Shown here piece after piece: positions 33,850 to 43,432 of a DNA stretch of 64,000 nucleotides. Under the pieces are notes generated by a model. It was not told the origin of the DNA. It searched no databases and saw only the letters and a program-made list of their open reading frames with translations. Source of the stretch: Acholeplasmataceae bacterium UBA5769 (GTDB lineage Bacteria; Bacillota_I; Bacilli_A; Acholeplasmatales; Acholeplasmataceae); contig DIER01000013.1 in the NCBI GenBank assembly GCA_002418725.1, forward strand, positions 5,106-69,105, written 5' to 3'. The position numbers were made by a program, and so were the translations under genes. Every line of letters begins with the position of its first letter. Within the stretch, counting starts at the first letter, position 1.

Positions 33850-33874
33850 GACATATGAAAGTATGTCTTTTTTT
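33850..33874 (+). terminator. Terminator after yneF
   Basis: GACATA-TGAAAG-TATGTC followed by seven T. The next gene's AAGGAG follows immediately. Confidence 0.8.
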
Positions 33875-33889
33875 CTAAGGAGTGTTAAT

Positions 33890-34804
33890 GTGAAACAAAT
33901 CGAGATTGAACAGATTGTCCATGGCATGCTCCATGTGGCAAGACCGTTAGAAATCGCACGTGTCAGACATCTTTTATCCGATGGCACAACCAAAGACATC
34001 ATTGAGGCATTAAAACCATTTCAAAATGCAGATGGCGGATTTGGACATGGTCTTGAACCTGATTTTTGGAATCCGAATTCCTCAGCAACACAAACATGGG
34101 TTGCGTGTAACATCATTCGGGACCACGAGATTGACCAAATGGAAGATATCGTCCAACACTTGATCGATTATTTGGCTGAATCGTTTGACCCAAAGATCAA
34201 CCGATGGCATGCCATTCATCCAGATAATAAAGATTATCCCCATGCCCCCTGGTGGCAACAAGAAGGTCGTATCACATCGTTTAACCCTTCTGCTTCCCTT
34301 GCAGGGTTTATCATCAAATATGGAAATCCGATGCTTGGGATTTATAAACAAGCAAAGTTTGTGGTTGAGGAAGCTTTTTCGACCATCTTAAATCAACAAG
34401 AACCCATGGAACGTCACGAACTGCGTTGTTTGGTTGAAATGATGAACGATTTAGCTGATTTATATCACACGAACCATACCTATCAAAAAGCGAAAAATAA
34501 GATGATCTTATTGATGGATGACATCATCGAAAAAGATCGAAACTTATGGTTTAGTGCTTACGTGAATAAACCTTCATCACTCATAAAACATCATCCATCC
34601 TTAGGCTCTGAAGCATTCTTTGATTTACTTTGTGAAGAAATCGATGAAGCTTTTTGCCATCAAAACGAAGAACATCTTTGGGATATCACTTGGTCTTGGG
34701 CTGACTTTCCTGAAGCATTCAGTAAAGCAAAAAACGATTGGCAAGGAATCATTGCCTTTGAATATTTAAAGTTAATGAAAGATTTAGGCATTTTAGTGGA
34801 ATAG
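33890..34804 (+). CDS. Alpha/alpha-toroid (prenyltransferase/squalene-cyclase-repeat-like) protein
   Basis: A 304-residue protein with helical repeats including PFQNADGGFGHGLEPD and DITWSW. These resemble the QxxDGGW/F repeats of the terpenoid cyclase/protein prenyltransferase toroid fold. The cyclase DxDD and prenyltransferase zinc motifs are not visible, so an ordinary cyclase activity is not supported. The start is a GTG at 33890 with AAGGAG at 33877-33882; the overlapping ATG is out of frame and hits TGA. Ten bases before a thioesterase gene. Function unknown. Confidence 0.7.
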   Translation: MKQIEIEQIVHGMLHVARPLEIARVRHLLSDGTTKDIIEALKPFQNADGGFGHGLEPDFWNPNSSATQTWVACNIIRDHEIDQMEDIVQHLIDYLAESFDPKINRWHAIHPDNKDYPHAPWWQQEGRITSFNPSASLAGFIIKYGNPMLGIYKQAKFVVEEAFSTILNQQEPMERHELRCLVEMMNDLADLYHTNHTYQKAKNKMILLMDDIIEKDRNLWFSAYVNKPSSLIKHHPSLGSEAFFDLLCEEIDEAFCHQNEEHLWDITWSWADFPEAFSKAKNDWQGIIAFEYLKLMKDLGILVE

Positions 34805-34814
34805 AGGTAGGAAG

Positions 34815-35228
34815 ATGAACCAAGAAAAACTTAACGATTTTCCTTTGATGACCTACGATAAGATTCGCTATCAAGATACGGATCGTCAAGGACATGTCAA
34901 TAATGCCAATTTTCCCATCTTTTTTGAAACAGGACGATTGGAACTGCTTTATCATCCCGAAAAACCTTTACACGCACCACATGCGCAGTTTGTTTTAGCG
35001 CACATCAATTATGATTTACTTAAAGAAATTCATTATCCTGGAAGGGTTGATGTTGGTACAAGAATTAAAAAAATTGGAAACAGTTCTATCACCTTTGAAC
35101 AAGCCCTTTTTCAAAATGAAGTGCTCGTGAGTAAAGGTTCATCTGTCGTCGTCCATGTCGATAACGAGACGAAAAAGCCTATAGGTTTATCCGATGAAGT
35201 CAAAGCATACTTATCACAATATCTCTAA
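34815..35228 (+). CDS. Acyl-CoA thioesterase, 4HBT hot-dog fold
   Basis: A 137-residue hot-dog-fold protein of the YbgC/4HBT class with the active-site segment RYQDTDRQGHVNNA (Asp and the following helix), then the long central helix. The C-terminal strands include NSSITFEQALF. It likely hydrolyses short- or medium-chain acyl-CoA in the cytosol; chain length cannot be read. Paired with the toroid protein upstream. Confidence 0.88.
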   Translation: MNQEKLNDFPLMTYDKIRYQDTDRQGHVNNANFPIFFETGRLELLYHPEKPLHAPHAQFVLAHINYDLLKEIHYPGRVDVGTRIKKIGNSSITFEQALFQNEVLVSKGSSVVVHVDNETKKPIGLSDEVKAYLSQYL

Positions 35229-35234
35229 AAAAAG

Positions 35235-35271
35235 AAAATGAGTTCACCGCTACAGATGAACTCATTTTTTT
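35235..35271. terminator. Bidirectional terminator between the thioesterase gene and plsY
   Basis: AAAATGAGTTCA / TGAACTCATTTT, a 12-bp stem with a 10-nt loop and A/T runs on both sides, between convergent genes. Confidence 0.9.
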
Positions 35272-35278
35272 ATGGGCA

Positions 35279-35944
35279 TTACTTTTTTTCTTTTTTAGGG
35301 GTAAATCTGTATTCGGTACCTAATTTTAATCTGCGGTAATTTGCTTTATGCCTGATGAAGATAAGGGTTGCCAGAAGCGATACAATCACTAAATCCATGA
35401 TTCTCGTCGCGAAGTTAAAGAGTTCATGTTCTAAAAAGACGCGAATGATGAAATAAAGTAAAACCGATGATGCGGCAATCGTTGAAGATAAAGAGACATA
35501 TCTTGTGATCAAAAACATAATCAAAAATAAGAGAATAACACCGACAGCGACCCAAGGTTCAATCGCAAAGATCATGCCTGCAGAGGTTGCAACAGCTTTA
35601 CCACCTTTAAAGTTAATATAGATGGGGAATACATGTCCTAAAACTGCAGCTGCACCATAGATCGATGAAATATTGATTTGATAATCACTGACTAAATAAA
35701 GACTAGGATCATTGATGAGAAAGACAAGTAAGATGACAAGGGCACCTTTTAATGAGTCAAAGATAAAGGCGAAGATGCCATAACGAAAGCCAAGCACACG
35801 TACAGCATTGGTTGCTCCCGTATTTTTTGAACCGTATTCACGAATGTCAATGTTTTTAAAAACTTTTCCGATAATCAATCCACTGGGGATGGATCCAAGG
35901 AAATAAGAGAGAACCATTAAGAGAAATATATAGAAATATGTCAT
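35279..35944 (-). CDS. plsY: Acyl-phosphate:glycerol-3-phosphate acyltransferase PlsY
   Basis: A 221-residue integral membrane enzyme acylating glycerol-3-phosphate at the first step of phospholipid synthesis. The three conserved loops are visible: GSIPSGLIIGK, GSKNTGATNAVRVLG and GHVFPIYINFKGGKAVATSAG. About five to six helices. Monocistronic and divergent from parE, a common Firmicute neighbour arrangement. Confidence 0.95.
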   Translation of the reverse strand: MTYFYIFLLMVLSYFLGSIPSGLIIGKVFKNIDIREYGSKNTGATNAVRVLGFRYGIFAFIFDSLKGALVILLVFLINDPSLYLVSDYQINISSIYGAAAVLGHVFPIYINFKGGKAVATSAGMIFAIEPWVAVGVILLFLIMFLITRYVSLSSTIAASSVLLYFIIRVFLEHELFNFATRIMDLVIVSLLATLIFIRHKANYRRLKLGTEYRFTPKKEKK

Positions 35945-36020
35945 GTTTACACCTCATTACTTATACATTATATCACGATTAAATCCTCTGTCAAAACGAA
36001 AAAGAAAACATATTCAAACG

Positions 36021-36049
36021 TTGTAGTTGACTATATTTTTTGATATAAT
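36021..36049 (+). promoter_or_regulatory. Promoter of parE-parC
   Basis: TTGTAG (36021-36026), 17 bp, TATAAT (36044-36049). Confidence 0.65.
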
Positions 36050-36077
36050 ATGTACATACATAAAAGTTGGTGATCAT

Positions 36078-38039
36078 GTGAATAATCAAAACAAAAACTA
36101 TGATGAAAAATCGATACAAATCTTAGAAGGCTTAGAGGCAGTTCGTAAGCGTCCTGGGATGTACATCGGATCAACCGATGCACGAGGTCTTCATCATCTG
36201 GTCTGGGAAATCGTCGATAACGCCATCGATGAAGCACTCACAGGCTATGGCAGTGAGATTACGGTGACAATTAAAGCCGATAATTCGATTGAGGTTTCTG
36301 ATAATGGTCGAGGTATGCCTTACAAAATGCATGCATCAGGTCGACCTACAACAGAGATCATTTTTACGATTCTACACGCTGGCGGAAAATTTTCTGACCA
36401 AAGCGGATACAAAGTATCCGGTGGTCTTCATGGTGTGGGATCATCTGTGGTGAATGCACTTTCTCAATTTTTGGAAGTGACCATCTATCGTGATGGTGGC
36501 ATATGGCGACAACGTTTTACCGATGGAGGCTCAAAAATAAGCTCTCTTGAGCGTATTGGTGACACGAAAAAAACAGGAACAACCGTCTGGTTTAAACCTG
36601 ATCCAAAGATTTTCTCAACCACTTTATTTCAATACGATTTAATTAAAGAGCGCATCAGAGAATCCGCATTTTTGATTAAAGGATTGAAAATGAATTTAAT
36701 CGATCAACGTAAAGCTCAAAAGGAATCATTCAAATACGATGAGGGTATTAAAGCTTATATCGAGCTTCTAAATGTGGGAAAAAATGGCATCAATGAAACA
36801 TTGTTAATTGAAGCACCTTATCAGGTCGGTGAACACAAAAAGAAAACCATTGAAATCGAGATGGCTTTACAGTTCACAGACGGTTATCAAGAAAACATTT
36901 TATCCTTCGTAAATAACGTGCGAACCAAAGATGGTGGAACCCATGAAATTGGGTTTAAGTCTGCGCTGACACGTTCGATGAATGATTATGCCAGAAAATA
37001 CAACATTTTAAAAGATAAAGATGCAAACCTTGATGGCTCCGATATCCGTGAAGGGTTAACTGCGATTATCTCCTTGCGTATACCTGAAGATGTGCTTGAG
37101 TTTGAAGGACAAACCAAAGGAAAACTTGGAACACCTGAAGCGAGAAATGCGACAGATTTTGTGCTCTACGACAAGTTTACAACCTACCTCGAGGAAAACC
37201 GTAGTGTAGCCTCATCGATTATCAACCGTGCACTCTCTGCACAACGTGCCAGAGAAGCAGCAAGAAAAGCACGAGATGAAGCGAGAAATGGCAAATCCAA
37301 ACAGAAAAAGGAAATGCTTTTATCGGGTAAACTCACACCTGCACAAGGTAAAGATAAAAACTTAAACGAACTTTTCTTAGTGGAAGGTGATTCTGCGGGT
37401 GGATCAGCAAAACAAGGCAGAAACCGCCGCTTTCAAGCCATCTTACCCTTGCGTGGTAAGGTCATTAACACGGAAAGAACATCGCTTGATGTCATCTTAA
37501 AAAATGAAGAAATTAGCACCATTATTTATACCATCGGTGCTGATTTTGGTGCCGACTTTGATTTAAAAAAATGTAATTATAAAAAAGTCATCATCATGAC
37601 CGATGCGGATACCGATGGTGCCCATATTCAAATCTTACTTTTAACCTTCTTTTTCAGATACATGCGTCCGCTTATCGAAGATGGTCGCTTATACTTAGCA
37701 CAACCCCCACTCTATAAAGTAACGAAGAAAAAGGGTAAAAAAGAAGAGATTCACTACGCGTGGAGTGATGAAGAGTTAAAAACATTGATCGATGACTCGC
37801 CATATAACATTCAACGCTACAAAGGTCTTGGTGAAATGAATGCTAGCCAGCTTTGGGAAACCACCATGAATCCTGAATCTCGCGCCTTGATCCAAGTGAA
37901 AATTGATGACTTAGCGGCTTCCGATAAGCGCATTTCTGTGCTCATGGGAGACGATGTACAACCCAGACGTACGTGGATTGAAGATAATGTTGATTTTGAA
38001 ATCAGCGATGATTTCGATCTCCAGAAGGGGGCGGAATAA
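36078..38039 (+). CDS. parE: DNA topoisomerase IV subunit B
   Basis: A 653-residue type IIA topoisomerase ATPase subunit. The GHKL ATP site has EIVDNAIDEAL, DNGRGMP and GGLHGVGSSVVNALS. The TOPRIM domain has LVEGDSAGGSA and DADTDGAHI. ParE rather than GyrB is indicated by GKLTPAQGKDKNLNE, by PRRTWIEDNVDF at the end and by pairing with parC. The in-frame start is a GTG at 36078 with a weak GGTGA; the nearby ATG is out of frame. Shares one base with the parC start. Confidence 0.95.
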   Translation: MNNQNKNYDEKSIQILEGLEAVRKRPGMYIGSTDARGLHHLVWEIVDNAIDEALTGYGSEITVTIKADNSIEVSDNGRGMPYKMHASGRPTTEIIFTILHAGGKFSDQSGYKVSGGLHGVGSSVVNALSQFLEVTIYRDGGIWRQRFTDGGSKISSLERIGDTKKTGTTVWFKPDPKIFSTTLFQYDLIKERIRESAFLIKGLKMNLIDQRKAQKESFKYDEGIKAYIELLNVGKNGINETLLIEAPYQVGEHKKKTIEIEMALQFTDGYQENILSFVNNVRTKDGGTHEIGFKSALTRSMNDYARKYNILKDKDANLDGSDIREGLTAIISLRIPEDVLEFEGQTKGKLGTPEARNATDFVLYDKFTTYLEENRSVASSIINRALSAQRAREAARKARDEARNGKSKQKKEMLLSGKLTPAQGKDKNLNELFLVEGDSAGGSAKQGRNRRFQAILPLRGKVINTERTSLDVILKNEEISTIIYTIGADFGADFDLKKCNYKKVIIMTDADTDGAHIQILLLTFFFRYMRPLIEDGRLYLAQPPLYKVTKKKGKKEEIHYAWSDEELKTLIDDSPYNIQRYKGLGEMNASQLWETTMNPESRALIQVKIDDLAASDKRISVLMGDDVQPRRTWIEDNVDFEISDDFDLQKGAE

Positions 38040-40633
38040 TGGCTAAAGATGTCTTAAAACAAGTGAATGATTACATTGAAAAGATCATCGAATCCTCATT
38101 AGAGGACATCGTATCTGAACGCTTTGCCCGCTACTCAAAATACATCATTCAAGACCGTGCACTACCGGATGCAAGAGATGGCTTAAAGCCTGTGCAACGT
38201 CGTATTTTATATGCGATGCAGCAACTTGGTATGCTTCACAATAAACCTTATAAAAAATCAGCAAGAATTGCTGGTGAAGTGATGGGTAAATATCATCCAC
38301 ACGGTGATTCATCCATCTATGAAGCCATGGTTCGTATGTCGCAAGACTTTAAGATGCGCGTGCCTTTGATCGATATGCATGGGAATAATGGTTCGATTGA
38401 TGGCGATTCTGCGGCAGCGATGCGTTACACCGAAGCAAGATTATCGAGAGCTGCAGAAGCACTGCTTGGTGATATTGATAAACGAACAGTGCCATTCGTT
38501 CCTAATTTTGATGATGAAGAATTGGAACCTGTCGTACTTCCTGCTAAATTCCCTAACCTTTTAGTAAACGGTGCCAAGGGGATCTCATCAGGATATGCGA
38601 CCAACATCCCCCCACATAACTTAAAAGAAGTGATCTTAGCAACGCTTGCATATATCGATAATGACAAGTTGACTTTAAAAGAGATTGCTGAAATCATTCA
38701 AGGTCCTGATTTTCCAACCGGAGGTATTGTTCAAGGTCATGCAGGTATCTTACAGGCACTGGAAACCGGTTCTGGTAAAATTGTGATCAGGTCAAAATCA
38801 CAGATTGAAGAAATCAGTAAATCTCAAGACCGTATCCTCATTACCGAAATCCCTTATGAAATCAATAAGGCGGATTTGGTGAAAGCGATGGATCTTTTTA
38901 GAATCGATAAAAAGATTGAAGATATTTTAGAGATTCGTGATGAATCTGACCAAGAAGGTCTTCGTATCGCCATCGATTTGAAAAAAGGTGCCGATGCACA
39001 ACTTATTTTAAACTTACTCTTTAAAAACACTGACCTACAGGTAAGCTACAACTACAACATGGTTGCGATCATGAATCATAGACCGGTTTTAGTCGGTGTC
39101 CTACCCATACTTAAAGCCTACGTTGACCATCAAAAAGATGTGATCACCAACCGTTCAAACTATGAACTTGCCAAAGCAACCAAACGTCAACACATCGTTT
39201 TAGGTTTGATCAAGATGGTTTCTGTCATTGAAGAAGTGGTAAGAATCATCAGAAACTCACAAAACAAACAAAATGCGAAGGAAAACTTGATGCAGTCCTT
39301 CGGTTTTTCGGAACTTCAATCAGAAGCCATCGTCACCTTACAACTATACCGCTTATCCAATACCGACATCATTGCACTCGAACAAGAATCGGTTGGGTTA
39401 TCTGAACGCATTAAAGAATTAGAACATATTTTAAGTTCTGAAGCTGCCCTTAGAAGAGTGATTAAGCGTGAATTATCCGAAATGATGGATCTTTTAGGTG
39501 AAGATAGAAAAACTGAAATTGAAGCTGAAATTGAAACGATTAAAATCGATCAAAAAGATTTAATCAGTGATGAAAAAGTCATGATTGGTATTACCAAAGA
39601 TGGTTATATCAAACGTGCCTCTACAAGGTCATATCAAGCTTCACAAAGCTGTGGTTTAAAAGAAAACGATGCACTGATGTTCGAGGTTGAGTTAAACACC
39701 CTTGATACGCTGCTCATTTTCACCAACTTAGGTAACTATATCTTCCTTCCAGTCTACAAAATTGATGAGCAAAAATGGAAAGATTTAGGCGTCTATATCA
39801 ACAACATCACACCGATTGAAAAAAATGAAATCTTGATCAAAGTGCTTGCTATTCCAAACTTCAAGGAAGAAAAGAATATCTTGATTGCAACCAAGCAAGG
39901 GATGATGAAGCAAGCGAAACTCCAAGATTTCGAAGTAACCAGATACAACAAACCCATTCGTGCGATGCGCTTAGCTGATGACGATGAAGTGATCAGTGTT
40001 GACATCAACGAAAAAGCAAATATCTTAGCCGTATCGATGAAAGGTTATGCACTCCGCTTTAAGTCAGATGAACTTCCCCTTTATGGTCTTCAAGCAGGCG
40101 GTGTAAAAAGCATGTCACTACAAGATGGAGATGAAGTGGCTGGCGCACGGTATGTGAAACCAGGTGATGATTTTATCATCTTAACCAACCGTGGTCACAT
40201 CATTAAAGATGTCGTTGAAGAATTACCACTCTATAACCGAAATCGTCGTGGAATTCTCATCATTGAACATCAAAAAGCGAACCCTCACTTGGCGGTATCG
40301 ATCGCTAGATTAAGCCGTCAACAACAAAAAGAAAACGTTGGTGTCTTGATCATCACAGAAAAGGGAAGTCTTTCATGCACCGTCAACGATTTAAAGTATT
40401 CAGGTAATAAATTTGGTAAGAAAATCTTTGAAGAAGCTGACCTTGGCAGAGGTTATTTGATAGACATCTTTGAAGCTCTGGAAGAAAAAGATGAGCCCAA
40501 AAGAGAAAAGATCATCAAGAAACAAACCATAGACCCCGTTGATCCCATCGACTTAGTCAAAGAAGAAATTATTGAGCTTAAAGATAAAAAAATTCATTTA
40601 AACCGTCTTGATTTATTTGATGAAGACGAATAG
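38039..40633 (+). CDS. parC: DNA topoisomerase IV subunit A
   Basis: An 864-residue breakage-reunion subunit. The quinolone-resistance region includes HPHGDSSIYEAMVRM, and the catalytic Tyr lies in AAMRYTEARLSR. A coiled-coil tower follows, then C-terminal beta-pinwheel repeats (about 520-810), ending in an acidic/Lys-rich tail. Decatenates daughter chromosomes with ParE. Ends ten bases before the next gene, with AGGAG between. Confidence 0.96.
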   Translation: MAKDVLKQVNDYIEKIIESSLEDIVSERFARYSKYIIQDRALPDARDGLKPVQRRILYAMQQLGMLHNKPYKKSARIAGEVMGKYHPHGDSSIYEAMVRMSQDFKMRVPLIDMHGNNGSIDGDSAAAMRYTEARLSRAAEALLGDIDKRTVPFVPNFDDEELEPVVLPAKFPNLLVNGAKGISSGYATNIPPHNLKEVILATLAYIDNDKLTLKEIAEIIQGPDFPTGGIVQGHAGILQALETGSGKIVIRSKSQIEEISKSQDRILITEIPYEINKADLVKAMDLFRIDKKIEDILEIRDESDQEGLRIAIDLKKGADAQLILNLLFKNTDLQVSYNYNMVAIMNHRPVLVGVLPILKAYVDHQKDVITNRSNYELAKATKRQHIVLGLIKMVSVIEEVVRIIRNSQNKQNAKENLMQSFGFSELQSEAIVTLQLYRLSNTDIIALEQESVGLSERIKELEHILSSEAALRRVIKRELSEMMDLLGEDRKTEIEAEIETIKIDQKDLISDEKVMIGITKDGYIKRASTRSYQASQSCGLKENDALMFEVELNTLDTLLIFTNLGNYIFLPVYKIDEQKWKDLGVYINNITPIEKNEILIKVLAIPNFKEEKNILIATKQGMMKQAKLQDFEVTRYNKPIRAMRLADDDEVISVDINEKANILAVSMKGYALRFKSDELPLYGLQAGGVKSMSLQDGDEVAGARYVKPGDDFIILTNRGHIIKDVVEELPLYNRNRRGILIIEHQKANPHLAVSIARLSRQQQKENVGVLIITEKGSLSCTVNDLKYSGNKFGKKIFEEADLGRGYLIDIFEALEEKDEPKREKIIKKQTIDPVDPIDLVKEEIIELKDKKIHLNRLDLFDEDE

Positions 40634-40643
40634 GAGAAAAATC

Positions 40644-42284
40644 ATGAAATTAACCATTCAAGGTCAACCATATACGTTTGACCGCCCCCAAGTATTACTC
40701 GATGTTGCAAACCAACTCAACCTTAAAAATGTCTTAGCAGCAACCGTGAACGGTCGCTTAAGAGAACTGTCTTACATTGAAGTCAAGGATGCTGAAGTGA
40801 GTTTCCTTGGCTACGATCACCCGGATGCGATTCGCATGTATGAATCCACGCTTCGTTATGTCATCGCGATGGCGATTAAACGGATTTTACCCAGTGTGAA
40901 AGTGCGTTATAACTATAGCATCTCACGTTCGATCTTAGCTGTCCTAGACAACTACGATGGTGTGATCAACCACGCACTCATTCAAACCATTAAAACCGAA
41001 GTGGATCGCTTGATTCAAGCCGATTTAACCATCGTTAGAAAAAGGGTCTCCATCGGTGAAGCAACCAAACTATACAGTGATTTAAACATGCCTGATAAGG
41101 TTGCTGTCATGGAATATAGAGAAGAAGATTATGTCAATCTCTATGAGTGTGATGGCTATATCAACTACATGTTTGGTTATATGCTTCCAAGAACGGGATT
41201 GCTATCGCTTTATAAGATGTTTCCCTATCATCCTGGCTTTATCATCCAGTACCCACGCGCTGAACTTTCAGGTCAAATTCCTGAGTTTCATGATGAACCT
41301 ACCTTTGGTAGAGCACTCAAAGAAGCGGCGAAATGGGGAAAAATTATTGAAGGGAACACCATTCCTAAAATCAATGAGTATGCCAAAGATCATCCATCCG
41401 CGGTTGACTTTGTTAACATGTGTGAGACCAAACATAACCATCAACTCAATGAACTCGGTGATCTCATTCAATCCAATATCGAAAGCATTCGTTTAATCGG
41501 TATTGCAGGACCATCATCTTCTGGTAAAACCACGTTTTCAAACCGTTTACGTGTGGAATTGATGAGTCGTGGCATTCGTCCAGTCATGATTTCTATTGAT
41601 GATTATTATCTAGGAAAAGACTTAGCACCTAAGGGTGAAGATGGTCTTCCAGATTTAGAGCACATCGATGCCCTTGATGTGGAACTTTTTAACCATGACA
41701 TGCTCTCACTCATTGAAGGTCAAAGTGTGGTGTTACCTAAATTTAACTTTAAATCGGGGAAACGTGAGCAAGGTAAAACCATCCGTTTAGCAGAGGATAC
41801 ACCGATCATCATCGAAGGTATTCACGCGTTAAACGAAAAACTGACGAGAAGCATTCCAAAACACCAAAAATTCCAAATTTATATCGCACCTCAAACACAG
41901 CTTCATATCGATGATCATAACCCCATCAGTATCACGGAATTAAGACTTCTAAGACGCATTGTCCGTGATCAAAAATACCGTAACGCTTCCGCGATTGACA
42001 CGATGAACATGTGGCCATCGGTCAGACGTGGTGAATTCAAATGGATTTATCCTTTCCAAAAAGAAGCGAATTACGTCTTTAATTCCGAGTTAACCTATGA
42101 GTTAGCTGTGCTTAAAAAACATGCAGTAACCCAACTTCAAGCGATTCCAAGAGATAATAAACATTTTATTACTGCGAACCGCTTGCTTAAGTTCTTAAAA
42201 TATTTCAAACACATCGAAGACGATGTGGTCCCCTGTAACTCGCTATTAAGAGAATTTATCGGGGGTTCAAGTTTCCACCATTAG
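40644..42284 (+). CDS. Nucleoside (uridine) kinase-like protein with TGS and tRNA-synthetase editing-like domain
   Basis: A 546-residue multidomain protein. An N-terminal TGS-like domain (1-60, MKLTIQGQPYTFDRP) is followed by a threonyl/alanyl-tRNA synthetase second-additional-domain-like region (about 60-220). A uridine kinase/phosphoribulokinase-type P-loop domain lies from about 285, with GIAGPSSSGKTTFSNRL, then ISIDDYYLGK and EGIHALNE. This architecture is known in Firmicutes and Thermotogae as an atypical nucleoside kinase. The ATG at 40644 follows AGGAG; the longer frame lies in parC. Likely the third gene of the parEC transcript. Confidence 0.88.
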   Translation: MKLTIQGQPYTFDRPQVLLDVANQLNLKNVLAATVNGRLRELSYIEVKDAEVSFLGYDHPDAIRMYESTLRYVIAMAIKRILPSVKVRYNYSISRSILAVLDNYDGVINHALIQTIKTEVDRLIQADLTIVRKRVSIGEATKLYSDLNMPDKVAVMEYREEDYVNLYECDGYINYMFGYMLPRTGLLSLYKMFPYHPGFIIQYPRAELSGQIPEFHDEPTFGRALKEAAKWGKIIEGNTIPKINEYAKDHPSAVDFVNMCETKHNHQLNELGDLIQSNIESIRLIGIAGPSSSGKTTFSNRLRVELMSRGIRPVMISIDDYYLGKDLAPKGEDGLPDLEHIDALDVELFNHDMLSLIEGQSVVLPKFNFKSGKREQGKTIRLAEDTPIIIEGIHALNEKLTRSIPKHQKFQIYIAPQTQLHIDDHNPISITELRLLRRIVRDQKYRNASAIDTMNMWPSVRRGEFKWIYPFQKEANYVFNSELTYELAVLKKHAVTQLQAIPRDNKHFITANRLLKFLKYFKHIEDDVVPCNSLLREFIGGSSFHH

Positions 42285-42295
42285 GAGTTGATGAC

Positions 42296-43348
42296 ATGAA
42301 GGCTTTAGGACATATGGATCGTATTCAAATTCATCAAGATGTGATGATGTTACTCTTATCACTCTATGAGTCGAAAGGAAAATCGTTTTATTATGACGAT
42401 CTCTTTTCACGTGATTCTCATGCGTTTGAAAAGAAAACGATGGAACAAAATTTGATTGCACTCGCCCATCTGATGAATCTCGATATGACCGATGCCAGAA
42501 TCCGTTTATTTGCCAAAAAACCGATGAGCCCACGCACCAAAGATGAACATTTGCTATCCAACTTGAAACAAGCCCTAAACCAACTTCATAAACATCCAGA
42601 GCATTTCGAACTTTTAGTAAACGAAGTCGGCAATTTAATCAAACTCTTAGCCAAAAACAATGACCCGATCAACTTCCTGACCTATGAGAAGGAAGAAGAA
42701 GGTATGCTCAAGATGAAAAAAGCGAGCAAAAAAGACGATTTGGAAAAACTCATGGCATTGTTTGAAAAAAACGTGAAGACCAAAAAATACGAGTTAACGC
42801 AACTCATCACCAATTTTTACGTTGATTTCATTAACATGAACATCTTATCCAATAGACAAGAATTAGTGGCACTGATTTTAATGTATGCCCTCATCGCCAA
42901 AGATTTTTCTGTGTTTAAGTACGTTTCCTTCTTTAAATATTTTAAAAAAGAGTATGAAGGATGGAAATCTGGTGTCATTACTGCATCTTACTACTGGTCA
43001 TCAGGTTATGCTCAAACCGATATGATGTCTCGGATATTACTGCAAATCTTAATCGCTTCTTATGAAGAAGTCGATGGTATGGCACACGAATACGTCTTTG
43101 AAAAAGAACTAAACAAATCCAACAACATTGAAAACAGCATTTTAAAACTTGATGAGATCTTCTCTAAAGAGGATTTGAGAAAAAGACACCCCAATGTGAG
43201 TGATGCCACCATTGATCGCACGTTAAAGCGATTAAAAGATGAAGATAAGATTCGCCCCCTTGGCAAAGGACGCAGTTCTAAATGGCAGCGTATCGTTTCG
43301 GGTAACCGCAAATTTGGTATTGAACAGCTCTCACTTTTTAACGATTAA
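42296..43348 (+). CDS. Protein of unknown function with C-terminal winged-helix-like segment
   Basis: A 350-residue, mostly helical cytosolic protein. The last ~80 residues (EIFSKEDLRKRHPNVSDA, then TIDRTLKRLKDEDKIRPLGKG) look like a winged helix-turn-helix with a GKGRSSKW wing. This resembles the C-terminal modules attached to Fic or restriction-linked proteins, but no Fic HPFxxGN core is present. The N-terminal ~270 residues were not recognised. Eleven bases downstream of the kinase and closed by a terminator. Confidence 0.65.
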   Translation: MKALGHMDRIQIHQDVMMLLLSLYESKGKSFYYDDLFSRDSHAFEKKTMEQNLIALAHLMNLDMTDARIRLFAKKPMSPRTKDEHLLSNLKQALNQLHKHPEHFELLVNEVGNLIKLLAKNNDPINFLTYEKEEEGMLKMKKASKKDDLEKLMALFEKNVKTKKYELTQLITNFYVDFINMNILSNRQELVALILMYALIAKDFSVFKYVSFFKYFKKEYEGWKSGVITASYYWSSGYAQTDMMSRILLQILIASYEEVDGMAHEYVFEKELNKSNNIENSILKLDEIFSKEDLRKRHPNVSDATIDRTLKRLKDEDKIRPLGKGRSSKWQRIVSGNRKFGIEQLSLFND

Positions 43349-43365
43349 GGCTTCGGCCTTTTTTT
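43347..43365 (+). terminator. Terminator of the parE-parC-kinase unit
   Basis: AAGGC-TTCG-GCCTT plus T run, starting in the stop codon. Confidence 0.85.
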
Positions 43366-43384
43366 GTTTAAATAGTGCATTTTT

Positions 43385-43413
43385 TTAACATTTTAGTCAT
43401 GGCATGATATAAT
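43385..43413 (+). promoter_or_regulatory. Promoter of tsf
   Basis: TTAACA (43385-43390), 17 bp, TATAAT (43408-43413). The ATG follows 20 bases later with TGGAGGAT. Confidence 0.75.
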
Positions 43414-43432
43414 CACATTGGAGGATATCATT

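Noticed and set aside
36076..36080. ATG start for parE
   Set aside because: That ATG is out of frame; the in-frame start is the overlapping GTG at 36078.
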